Source: Symsagittifera roscoffensis (taxonomy: Eukaryota; Xenacoelomorpha; Acoela; Convolutidae). Taken from it: a stretch of 64,000 nucleotides of DNA. Shown in pieces: positions 52,401-63,299 of the stretch. The stretch spans positions 96,279,705 through 96,343,704 of the forward strand of contig NC_087062.1 in NCBI RefSeq assembly GCF_963678635.1, given 5' to 3'. The notes below the pieces were generated by a model. It searched no databases. It was not told the DNA's origin and saw nothing but the letters and a program-made list of their open reading frames with translations. The first letter of the stretch is position 1. Each line of letters opens with the position of its first letter. The translations under genes and the position numbers were made by a program.

Positions 52401-55400
52401 AAAGCTGCCAGTTGGAAAAAACTTGAAAAAAATGATAGTCAGATAGAAGTTAATCATTATGAAATGGTTTACGCAGCTTAGGCTAGCTGCAGCTACTCCA
52501 CTCGAACGCAAATTACTTCATCATTATAAAAAAAAATAAGGAACCGCTCGAACAATTTGACTTAAGAAGCCCTACTAGAAGCAGCTTCGGCGAAAAAAAA
52601 ATCAAAACAAAATCAAAGCGATAAATGACATACATCGACAAAAAAAGAACGAAAGATTGATCAAGAAAAAACATTTGTACACCATTAACCTATTGCATTC
52701 AAGGCAGTTAAGATGGAAATCTGCCACTTGGAAAAAAACTTGACAAAAAATGATACTCAGATAAAACTTCATCATCATGAAAAAGTATACGCAGCTTAGG
52801 CGAACTGCAACTACTCCACTCAAACACAAACTACTTCATAATTCCAACTTAAAAGAAATCGAAGCATTTAAATCAAGTAAGCTTAATACTGAACAAAATC
52901 TCAAAAACACAAAGCAAAAAATCAACGAAAAAAAAAAACCAAAGCGTTGATCAAGACCAAACATTCGTACACCCTTTACCGATTGCATTCAATCCAATCA
53001 AGATGAAAACCTGCCAGTTAGAAAAAATGATAGTCAGATAGAAGTTAATCATTATGAAATAGTTCACGCAGCTTAGGCTAGCTGCAATACTCCACTCAAA
53101 CGCAAATAAAAATAAAATAAAAAATCAAAAACAAAACACAAACCTCTAAATCACCAAACAACGAAAAAAAACCAAAGGGTTGATCAAGACAAAACATTCG
53201 TACACCCTTTTCCGATTGCATTCGATACAATCAAGATGAAAAGCTGCCAGTTGGAAAAAACTTGAAAAAAATGATAGTCAGATAGAAGTTAATCATTATA
53301 AAAAAAATAAGGAACCGCTCGAACAATTTGACTTAAGTAGCCCTACTAGAAGCAGCTTCGGCGAAAAAAAAATCAAAACAAAATCAAAGCGATAAATGCC
53401 ATACATCGACAAAAAAGAACGAAAGATTGATCAAGAAAAAACATTTGTACACCATTAACCTATTGCATTCAAGGCAGTTAAGATGGAAATCTGCCACTTG
53501 GAAAAAAACTTGACAAAAAATGATACTCAGATAAAACTTCATCATCATGAAAAAGTATACGCAGCTTAGGCGAACTGCAACTACTCCACTCAAACACAAA
53601 CTACTTCATAATTCCAACTTAAAAGAAATCGAAGCATTTAAATCAAGTAAGCTTAATACTGAACAAAATCTCAAAAACACAAAGCAAAAAATCAACGAAA
53701 TAAAAAACCAAAGCGTTGATCAAGACAAAACATTCGTACACCCTTTTCCGATTGCATTCGATACAATCAAGATGAAAAGCTGCCAGTTGGAAAAAACTTG
53801 AAAAAAATGATAGTCAGATAGAAGTTAATCATTATGAAATGGTTTACGCAGCTTAGGCTAGCTGCAGCTACTCCACTCGAACGCAAATTACTTCATCATT
53901 ATAAAAAAAATAAGGAACCGCTCGAACAATTTGACTTAAGTAGCCCTACTAGAAGCAGCTTCGGCGAAAAAAAAATCAAAACAAAATCAAAGCGATAAAT
54001 GACATACATCGACAAAAAAAGAACGAAAGATTGATCAAGAAAAAACATTTGTACACCATTAACCTATTGCATTCAAGGCAGTTAAGATGGAAATCTGCCA
54101 CTTGGAAAAAAACTTGACAAAAAATGATACTCAGATAAAACTTCATCATCATGAAAAAGTATACGCAGCTTAGGCGAACTGCAACTACTCCACTCAAACA
54201 CAAACTACTTCATAATTCCAACTTAAAAGAAATCGAAGCATTTAAATCAAGTAAGCTTAATACTGAACAAAATCTCAAAAACACAAAGCAAAAAATCAAC
54301 GAAATAAAAAACCAAAGCGTTGATCAAGACCAAACATTCGTACACCCTTTACCGATTGCATTCAATCCAATCAAGATGAAAACCTGCCAGTTAGAAAAAA
54401 TGATAGTCAGATAGAAGTTAATAATTATGAAATAGTTCACGCAGCTTAGGCTAGCTGCAATACTCCACTCGAATGCAAATTTCCTCATCACTATAGCAAA
54501 TAATCAATCGCTCGAACAAGTTGACATAAGTAGCCCTACTAAAAGCAGCTTCGGCGAAAAAAAAATCAAAACAAAATCAAAGCGATAAAGGACAAACATC
54601 AACGAAAAAAGAACAACGGATTGATCAGAAAAAACATTTGTACACCCTTAACCTATTGCATTCAATTCAATCAAGATTAAAATCTGCCACTTGGAAAAAA
54701 TTGACAAAAAATGATACTTAGATAAAAGTTAATCATTCTGAAATAGTTTACGCAGCTTAGGCGAACCTCAACTACTCCACTCAAACGCAAATTACCTCAT
54801 CACTATAGCCAATAATCAATCGCTCGAACAAGTTGACATAAGAAGCCCTACTAAAAGCAGCTTCGGCGAAAAAAAATCAAAACAAAATCAAAGCGATAAA
54901 GGACAAACATCAACGAAAAAAGAACGGATTGATCAAAAAAAAAAAATTTGTACACCCTTAACCTATTGCATTCAATGCAATCAAGATTAAAATCTGCCAC
55001 TTGGAAAAAACTTGACAAAAAATGATACTCAGATAAAATTTAATCATTATGAAATAGTTTACGCAGCTTAGGCGAACCGCAACTACTCCACTCAAACGCA
55101 AATTACCTCATCACTATAGCAAATAATCAATCGCTCGAACAAGTTGACATAAGTAGCCCTACTAAAAGCAGCTTCGGCGAAAAAAAAATCAAAACAAAAT
55201 CAAAGCGATAAAGGACAAACATCAACGAAAAAAGAACAACGGATTGATCAGAAAAAACATTTGTACACCCTTAACCTATTGCATTCAATGCAATCAAGAT
55301 TAAAATCTACCACTTGGAAAAAATTGACAAAAAATGATACTTAGATAAAAGTTAATCATTCTGAAATAGTTTACGCAGCTTAGGCGAACCGCAACTACTC

Positions 55401-57300
55401 CACTCAAACGCAAATAAAAATAAAATAAAAAATCATAAACAAAACACAAAGCTATAAATCACCAAACAACGAAAAAAAACCAAAGGGTTGATCAAGACAA
55501 AACATTCGTACACCCTTTTCCGATTGCATTCGATACAATCAAGATGAAAAGCTGCCAGTTGGAAAAAACTTGAAAAAAATGATAGTCAGATAGAAGTTAA
55601 TCATTATGAAATAGTTTACGCAGCTTAGGCTAGCTGCAGCTACTCCACTCGAACGCAAATTACTTCATCATTATAAAAAAAAATAAGGAACCGCTCGAAC
55701 AATTTGACTTAAGTAGCCCTACTAGAAGCAGCTTCGGCGAAAAAAAAATCAAAACAAAATCAAAGCGATAAATGACATACATCGACAAAAAAAGAACGAA
55801 AGATTGATCAAGAAAAAACATTTGTACACCATTAACCTATTGCATTCAAGGCAGTTAAGATGGAAATCTGCCACTTGGAAAAAAACTTGACAAAAAATGA
55901 TACTCAGATAAAACTTCATTATCATGAAAAAGTATACGCAGCTTAGGCGAACTGCAACTACTCCACTCAAACACAAACTACTTCATAATTCCAACTTAAA
56001 AGAAATCGAAGCATTTAAATCAAGTAAGCTTAATACTGAACAAAATCTCAAAAACACAAAGCACTAAATCAACGAAATAAAAAACCAAAGCGTTGATCAA
56101 GACCAAACATTCGTACACCCTTTACCGATTGCATTCAATCCAATCAAGATGGAAACCTGCCAGTTGGAAAAAATGATAGTCAGATAGAAGTTAATCATTA
56201 TGAAATAGTTCACGCAGCTTAGGCTAGCTGCAATACTCCACTCGAACGCAAATTACCTCATCACTATAGCAAATAATCAATCGCTCGAACAAGTTGACAT
56301 AAGTAGCCCTACTAAAAGCAGCTTCGGCGAAAAAAAATCAAAACAAAATCAAAGCGATAAAGGACAAACATCAACGAAAAAAGAACAACGGATTGATCAG
56401 AAAGAACATTTGTACACCCTTAACCTATTGCATTCAATGCAATCAAGATTAAAATCTGCCACTTGGAAAAAAATTGACAAAAAATGATACTTAGATAAAA
56501 GTTAATCATTCTGAAAAAGTTTACGCAGCTTAGTCGAACCGCAACTACACCACTCAAACGCAAATAAAAATAAAATAAAAAATCAAAAACAAAACAAAGC
56601 GATAAATCACCAAACAACGAAAAAAACCAAAGGGTTGATCAAGACAAAACATTCGTACACCCTTTTCCGATTGGATTCGATACAATCAAGATGAAAACCT
56701 ACCAGTTGGAAAAAAACTTGAAAAAATAATAGTCAGATAGAAGTCAATCATTATGAAATAGTTTACGCAGCTTAGGCTAGCTGCAACTACTCCACTCGAA
56801 CGCAAATTACTTCATCATTATAAAAAAATAAGGAACCGCTCGAACAATTTGACTTAAGTAGCCCTACTAGAAGCAGCTTCGGCGAAAAAAAATCAAAACA
56901 AAATCAAAGCGATAAATGACATACATCGACAAAAAAAAGAACAAATGATTGATCAAGAAAAAACATTTTTGTACACAATTAACCTATTGCATTCAAGGCA
57001 ATCAAGATTAAAATCTGCCACTTGGAAAAAACTTGACAAAAATTGATACTCAGATAAAAGTTAATCATTCTGAAATAGTTTACGCAGCTTAGGCGAACCG
57101 CAACTACTCCACTCAAACGCAAATTACTTCATCATTATAAAAAAAATCAAAAACAAAACACAAAGCGATAAATCACCAAACAACGAAAAAAAAACCAAAG
57201 GGTTAATCAAGACAAAACATTCGTGCACCCTTTTCCGATTGCATTCGATACAATCAAGATGAAAACCTGCCAGTTGGAAAAAATTTGAAAAAAATGATAG
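52400..57300 (+). repeat. Array zone 11: about 604-bp and related HORs
   Basis: A B-A pair carrying GGCAGTTAAGATGGAAATC and CATCATGAAAAAGTATACGC recurs, with successive copies near 52.8, 53.55, 54.15 and 55.9 kb. The 53.55 and 54.15 kb copies are 604 bp apart. C monomers with the A/T-rich insertion occur at about 53.10, 55.41 and 56.56 kb. Confidence 0.82.
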
Positions 57301-60300
57301 TCAGATAGAAGTTAATCATTATCAAAAATTTTACGCAGCTTAGGCTAGCTGCAACTACTCCACTCGAACGCAAATTACTTCATCATTATAAAAAAATAAG
57401 GAACCGCTCGAACAATTTGACTTAAGTAGCCCTACTAGAAGCAGCTTCGGCGAAAAAAATAATCAAAACAAAATCAAAGTGATAAATGACATACATCGAC
57501 AAAAAAAGAACGAAAGATTGATCAAGAAAAAACATTTGTACACCATTAACATATTGCATTCAAGGCAACCAAGATGGAAATCTGCCACTTGCAAAAACTT
57601 GACAAAAAATGATACTCAGATAAAAATTCATCATCATGAAAAAGTTTACGCAGCTTAGGCGAACTGCAACTACTCCACTCAAACACAAACTACTTCATAA
57701 TTCCAACTTAAAAGAAATCGAATCATTTAAATCAAGTAGCCTTAATACTGAACAAAATCTCAAAAACACAAAGCAATAAATCACATACATCAACGAAATA
57801 AAAAACCAAAGCGTTGATCAAGACCAAACATTCGTACACCCTTTACCGATTGCATTCAATCCAATCAAGATGGAAACCTGCCAGTTGGAAAAACTTGAAA
57901 AAATGATAGTCAGATAGAAGTTAATCATTATGAAATAGTTCACGCAGCTTAGGCTAGCTGCAATACTCCACTCGAACGCAAATTACCTCATCACTATAGC
58001 AAATAAAAAATCGCTCGAACAAGTTGACATAAGTAGCCCTACTAAAAGCAGCTTCGGCGAAAAAAAATCAAAACAAAATCAAAGCGATAAAGGACAAACA
58101 TCAACGAAAAAAGAACAACGGATTGATCAGAAAGAACATTTGTACACTCTTAACCTATTGCATTCAATGCAATCAAGATTAAAATCTGCCACTTGGAAAA
58201 AAAATTGACAAAAAATGATACTCAGATAAAAGTTAATCATTCTGAAATAGTTTACGCAGCTTAGGCAAACCTCAACTACTCCACTCAAACGCAAACTACT
58301 TCATCATTATATAGTGATAGTCAGATAGAAGATAGTCAGATAGAAGTTATGATAGTCAGATAGAATGATAGTCAGATAGAAGTTAATCATTATGAAAAAT
58401 TTTACGCAGCTTAGGCTAGCTGCAACTACTCCACTCGAACGCAAATTACTTCATCATTATAAAAAAATAAGGAACCGCTCGAACAATTTGACTTAAGTAG
58501 CCCTACTAGAAGCAGCTTCGGCGAAAAAAATAATCAAAACAAAATCAAAGTGATAAATGACATACATCGACAAAAAAAAGAACGAAAGATTGATCAAGAA
58601 AAAACATTTGTACACCATTAACATATTGCATTCAAGGCAACCAAGATGGAAATCTGCCACTTGCAAAAAACTTGACAAAAAATGATACTCAGATAAAAAT
58701 TCATCATCATGAAAAAGTTTACGCAGCTTAGGCGAACTGCAACTACTCCACTCAAACACAAATTACTTCATAATTCCAACTTAAAAGAAATCGAATCATT
58801 TAAATCAAGTAGCCTTAATACTGAACAAAATCTCAAAAACACAAAGCAATAAATCACATACATCAACGAAATAAAAAACCAAAGCGTTGATCAAGACCAA
58901 ACATTCGTACACCCTTTACCGATTGCATTCAATCCAATCAAGATGGAAACCTGCCAGTTGGAAAAACTTGAAAAAATGATAGTCAGATAGAAGTTAGTCA
59001 TTATGAAATAGTTCACGCAGCTTAGGCTAGCTGCAATACTCCACTCGAACGCAAATTACCTCATCACTATAGCAAATAAAAAATCGCTCGAACAAGTTGA
59101 CATAAGTAGCCCTACTAAAAGCAGCTTCGGCGAAAAAAAATCAAAACAAAATCAAAGCGATAAAGGACAAACATCAACGAAAAAAGAACAACGGATTGAT
59201 CAGAAAGAACATTTGTACACTCTTAACCTATTGCATTCAATGCAATCAAGATTAAAATCTGCCACTTGGAAAAAAATTGACAAAAAATGATACTTAGATA
59301 AAAGTTAATCATTCTGAAATAATTTACGCAGCTTAGGCAAACCTCAACTACTCCACTCAAACGCAAACTACTTCATCATTATATAGTGATAGTCAGATAG
59401 AAGATAGTCAGATAGAAGTTATGATAGTCAGATAGAATGATAGTCAGATAGAAGTTAATCATTATGAAAAATTTTCCGCAGCTTAGGCTAGCTGCAACTA
59501 CTCCACTCGAACGCAAATTACTTCATCATTATAAAAAAATAAGGAACCGCTCGAACAATTTGACTTAAGTAGCCCTACTAGAAGCAGCTTCGGCGAAAAA
59601 AAATAATCAAAACAAAATCAAAGTGATAAATGACATACATCGACAAAAAAAGAACGAAAGATTGATCAAGAAAAAACATTTGTACACCATTAACATATTG
59701 CATTCAAGGCAACCAAGATGGAAATCTGCCACTTGCAAAAAACTTGACAAAAAATGATACTCAGATAAAAATTCATCATCATGAAAAAGTTTACGCAGCT
59801 TAGGCGAACTGCAACTACTCCACTCAAACACAAACTACTTCATAATTCCAACTTAAAAGAAATCGAATCATTTAAATCAAGTAGCCTTAATACTGAACAA
59901 AATCTCAAAAACACAAAGCAATAAATCACATACATCAACGAAATAAAAAACCAAAGCGTTGATCAAGACCAAACATTCGTACACCCTTTACCGATTGCAT
60001 TCAATCCAATCAAGATGGAAACCTGCCAGTTGGAAAAACTTGAAAAAATGATAGTCAGATAGAAGTTAATCATTATGAAATAGTGCACGCAGCTTAGGCT
60101 AGCTGCAATACTCCACTCGAACGCAAATTACCTCATCACTATAGCAAATAAAAAATCGCTCGAACAAGTTGACATAAGTAGCCCTACTAGAAGCAGCTTC
60201 GGCGAAAAAAAATCAAAACAAAATCAAAGCGATAAATGACATACATCGACAAAAAAAAGAACGAATGATTGATCAAGAAAAAACATTTTTGTACACAATT

Positions 60301-62930
60301 AACCTATTGCATTCAAGGCAATCAAGATTAAAATCTGCCACTTGCAAAAAACTTGACAAAAATGATACTCAGATAAAAATTCATCATCATGAAAAAGTTT
60401 ACGCAGCTTAGGCGAACTGCAACTACTCCACTCAAACACAAACTACTTCATAATTCCAACTTAAAAGAAATCGAATAATTTAAATCAAGTAGCCTTAATA
60501 CTGAACAAAATCTCAAAAACACAAAGCAATAAATCACATACATCAACGAAATAAAAAACCAAAGCGTTGATCAAGACCAAACATTCGTACACCCTTTACC
60601 GATTGCATTCAATCCAATCAAGATGGAAACCTGCCAGTTGGAAAAACTTGAAAAAATGATAGTCAGATAGAAGTTAACCATTATGAAATAGTTCACGCAG
60701 CTTAGGCTAGCTGCAATACTCCACTCGAACGCAAATTACCTCATCACTATAGCAAATAAAAAATCGCTCGAAAAAGTTGACATAAGTAGCCCTACTAAAA
60801 GCAGCTTCGGCGAAAAAAAATCAAAACAAAATCAAAGCGATAAAGGACAAACATCAACGAAAAAAGAACAACGGATTGATCAGAAAGAACATTTGTACAC
60901 TCTTAACCTATTGCATTCAATGCAATCAAGATTAAAATCTGCCACTTGGAAAAAAATTGACAAAAAATGATACTTAGATAAAAGTTAATCATTCTGAAAT
61001 AATTTACGCAGCTTAGGCAAACCTCAACTACTCCACTCAAACGCAAACTACTTCATCATTATATAGTGATAGTCAGATAGAAGATAGTCAGATAGAAGTT
61101 ATGATAGTCAGATAGAATGATAGTCAGATAGAAGTTAATCATTATGAAAAATTTTACGCAGCTTAGGCTAGCTGCAACTACTCCACTCGAACGCAAATTA
61201 CTTCATCATTATAAAAAAATAAGGAACCTCTCGAACAATTTGACTTAAGTAGCCCTACTAGAAGCAGCTTCGACGAAAAAAATAATCAAAACAAAATCAA
61301 AGTGATAAATGACATACATCGACAAAAAAAGAACGATAGATTGATCAAGAAAAAACATTTGTACACCATTAACCTATTGCATTCAAGGCAATCAAGATTA
61401 AAATCTTCCACTTGGAAAAAACTTGACAAAAAATGATACTCAGATAAAAGTTAATCATTCTGAAATAGTTTACGCAGCTTAGGCGAACCGCAACTACTCC
61501 ACTCAAACGCAAATTACTTCATCATTATAAAAAAAAACACAAAGCGATAAATCACCAAAAAACGAAAAAAAACCAAAGGTTTGATCAAGACAATACAATC
61601 GTACACCCTTTTCCGATTGCATTCGATACAATCAAGATGAAAACCTGCCAGTTGGAAAAAACTTGAAAAAATGATAGTCAGATAGAAGTTAATCATTATG
61701 AAAAATGTTACGCAGCTTAGGCTATCTGCAACTACTCCACTCGAACGCAAATTACTTCATCGTTATAAAAAAATAAGGAACCTCTCGAACAATTTGACTC
61801 AAGTAGCCCTACTAGAAGCAGCTTCGGCGAAAAAAATAATCAAAACAAAATCAAAGTGATAAATGACATACATCGACAAAAAAAGAACGATAGATTGATC
61901 AAGAAAAAACATTTGCACACCATTAACCTATTGCATTCAAGGCAATCAAGATGGAAATCTGCCACTTGTAAAAAACTTGACAAAAAATGATACTCAGATA
62001 AAAGTTGATCATTATGAAATAGTTTACGCAGCTTAGGCGAACTGCAACTACTCCACTCAAACACAAATTACTTCATAATTCTAACTTAAAAGAAATCGAA
62101 TCATTTAAATCAAGTAGCCTTAATACTGAACAAAAAAAAACACAAAGCAAAAAATCACATACATCAACGAAATGAAAAACCAAAGCGTTGATCAAGACAA
62201 AACATTCGTACACACTTTACCGATTGCATTCAATCCAATCAGGATGGAAACCTGCCAGTTGGAAAAAACTTGAAAAAATGATAGTCAGATAGAAGATAAT
62301 CATTATGAAATAGTTTACGCAGCTTAGGCTAGCTGCAATTACTCCACTCAAACGCAAATTACTTCATCATTCTATCTTGAAAGAAATCGCATCATTTAAA
62401 TCAAGTAGCCTTAAGACCGAGCAAAAACTCAAAACAAACACAAAAAAATAAATCACATGCATCAACAAAATTTAAAGTCAAAAAGTTGATCAAGACAGAA
62501 CATTTGCACACCCTTTACCGATTGCATTGAACCCAAGGAAGATGGATATCTGACACTTGGGAAAAACTTGAAGAAAAAATGATAGTCAGATAGAAGTTAA
62601 TCATTATGAAATAGTTCACGCAGCTTAGGCTAGCTGCAACTACTCCACTCGAACGCAAATTACCTCATCACTATAACAAATAAAAAATCGCTCGAACAAG
62701 TTGACATAAGTAGCCCTACTAAAAGCAGCTTCGGCGAAAAAAAAATCAAAACAAAATCAAAGCGATAAAGGACAAACATCAACGAAGAAAGAACAACGGA
62801 TTGATCAAGAAAAAACATTTGTACACCCTTAACCTATTGCATTCAATGCAATCAAGATTAAAACCTTCCACTTGGAAAAAAACTTGACAAAAAATGATAC
62901 TCAGATAAAAGTTAATCCTTCAATCCAATT
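57300..62930 (+). repeat. Array zone 12: 1,072/1,680-bp HOR with GATAGTCAGATAGAA micro-arrays
   Basis: Units share B monomers with GAACCGCTCGAAC and AAAATAATCAAAACAAAATC, A monomers, and a junction where a 15-bp word is locally reiterated (from about 58316, 59388 and 61068). Spacing is 1,072 and then 1,680 bp. The array loses regularity after about 62.9 kb. Confidence 0.82.
58316..58383 (+). repeat. Micro-tandem of GATAGTCAGATAGAA
   Basis: The word GATAGTCAGATAGAA, normally present once per monomer, is reiterated about four times here in imperfect form, immediately after TATATAGT. Near-identical micro-arrays lie at 59388-59453 and 61068-61133. Confidence 0.85.
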
Positions 62931-63110
62931 AAAATTGAGAAATCTTGTCACTAATAAAAGTAAAATAACAAAGAAAGTCAAAAAGCTGCTCATTGGGAAG
63001 ACTTTAAAAAGATCATCAGATAAAAATTAATCAATCCGAAAAAATTTGTGCAGTTTAGCCGAGCTGCAACTACTCGGCTGAAAAGCATATAACTTCAACA
63101 AAGTGGTTTC
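62931..63110 (+). repeat. Right edge of the satellite: decayed monomer
   Basis: One last diverged monomer is recognisable: gatcatcagataaaaattaa near 63011, then GCAGTTTAGCCGAGCTGC at 63050-63067 (the hairpin box) and caactactcggctgaaaagc. Similarity fades by about 63.1 kb. Confidence 0.7.
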
Positions 63111-63299
63111 TGCAATAGAACAAAAACACGTCTAGAAATACCATCGCCAGAATTAACTAAATTATGAAAATCAAATTTTTTGCTTCCCCTCCTTGAAACA
63201 TCTTTCCCGACAACATTTTTGAGCTCCCCCTTCTGCTTACTTTAACCGTTCACACAAAAGCCAGAAAATCGAGGCAAAACAAAACTTTAGCGAACACTG
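63111..63299. other. Unassigned sequence between two repeat systems
   Basis: Short stretch without monomer similarity and without a recognisable gene. Confidence 0.4.

Larger units (their letters stand above)
10761..62930 (+). repeat. Satellite DNA array, about 52 kb, with higher-order repeats
   Basis: One head-to-tail family fills this span, all in the same orientation. Reading along the plus strand, a monomer holds: a hairpin box beginning GCAGCTTAGGC; CTACTCCACTC then AACGCAAATTACTTCATC; a class-specific segment; a TTGATCAA palindrome; ACATT(T/C)GTACACC; GATTGCATTCAA; CAATCAAGATGGAAA; CTGCCA(G/C)TTGG; and AAACTTGAAAAAAATGATAG leading to TCATTATGAAATAGTTTACG. Class A (about 297 bp) has TTTAAATCAAGTAGCCTTAA. 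Class B (about 310-317 bp) has CCGCTCGAAC and AGAAGCAGCTTCGG. Class C (about 249 bp) lacks that B block. A truncated A form is about 171 bp. The plus strand is A-rich with many A-tracts. At about 300 bp each there are roughly 170 monomers. No transposase or reverse transcriptase frame is present. Recurrent 60-88-codon minus-strand frames are by-products of the T-rich strand. Confidence 0.97.

Noticed and set aside
20938-54414. Lysine- and asparagine-rich plus-strand frames in the array.
   Set aside because: They are translations of A-runs in the monomers. Lengths vary with single-base changes in A-tracts.
12640-62064. Dozens of similar 60-88-codon minus-strand reading frames in the array (for example starting MRSSGVVAASLSCVNYF or MFEWSSCSSPKLRKLF), which could suggest a repeated small membrane protein.
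   Set aside because: They follow the monomer, not a gene. The minus strand is T-rich and poor in stops, so hydrophobic frames are expected. Starts and stops vary between monomers, frames cross monomer junctions, and no signal peptide, domain or codon-level conservation is evident.
10761-62930. CRISPR array or bacterial repeat system.
   Set aside because: Units are about 250-315 bp of fully repeated sequence without unique spacers, and the neighbouring genes are animal genes with introns.
10761-62930. CENP-B box in the satellite.
   Set aside because: I looked for the TTCG....A..CGGG core on both strands and saw none. The GAAGCAGCTTC dyad does not match it.
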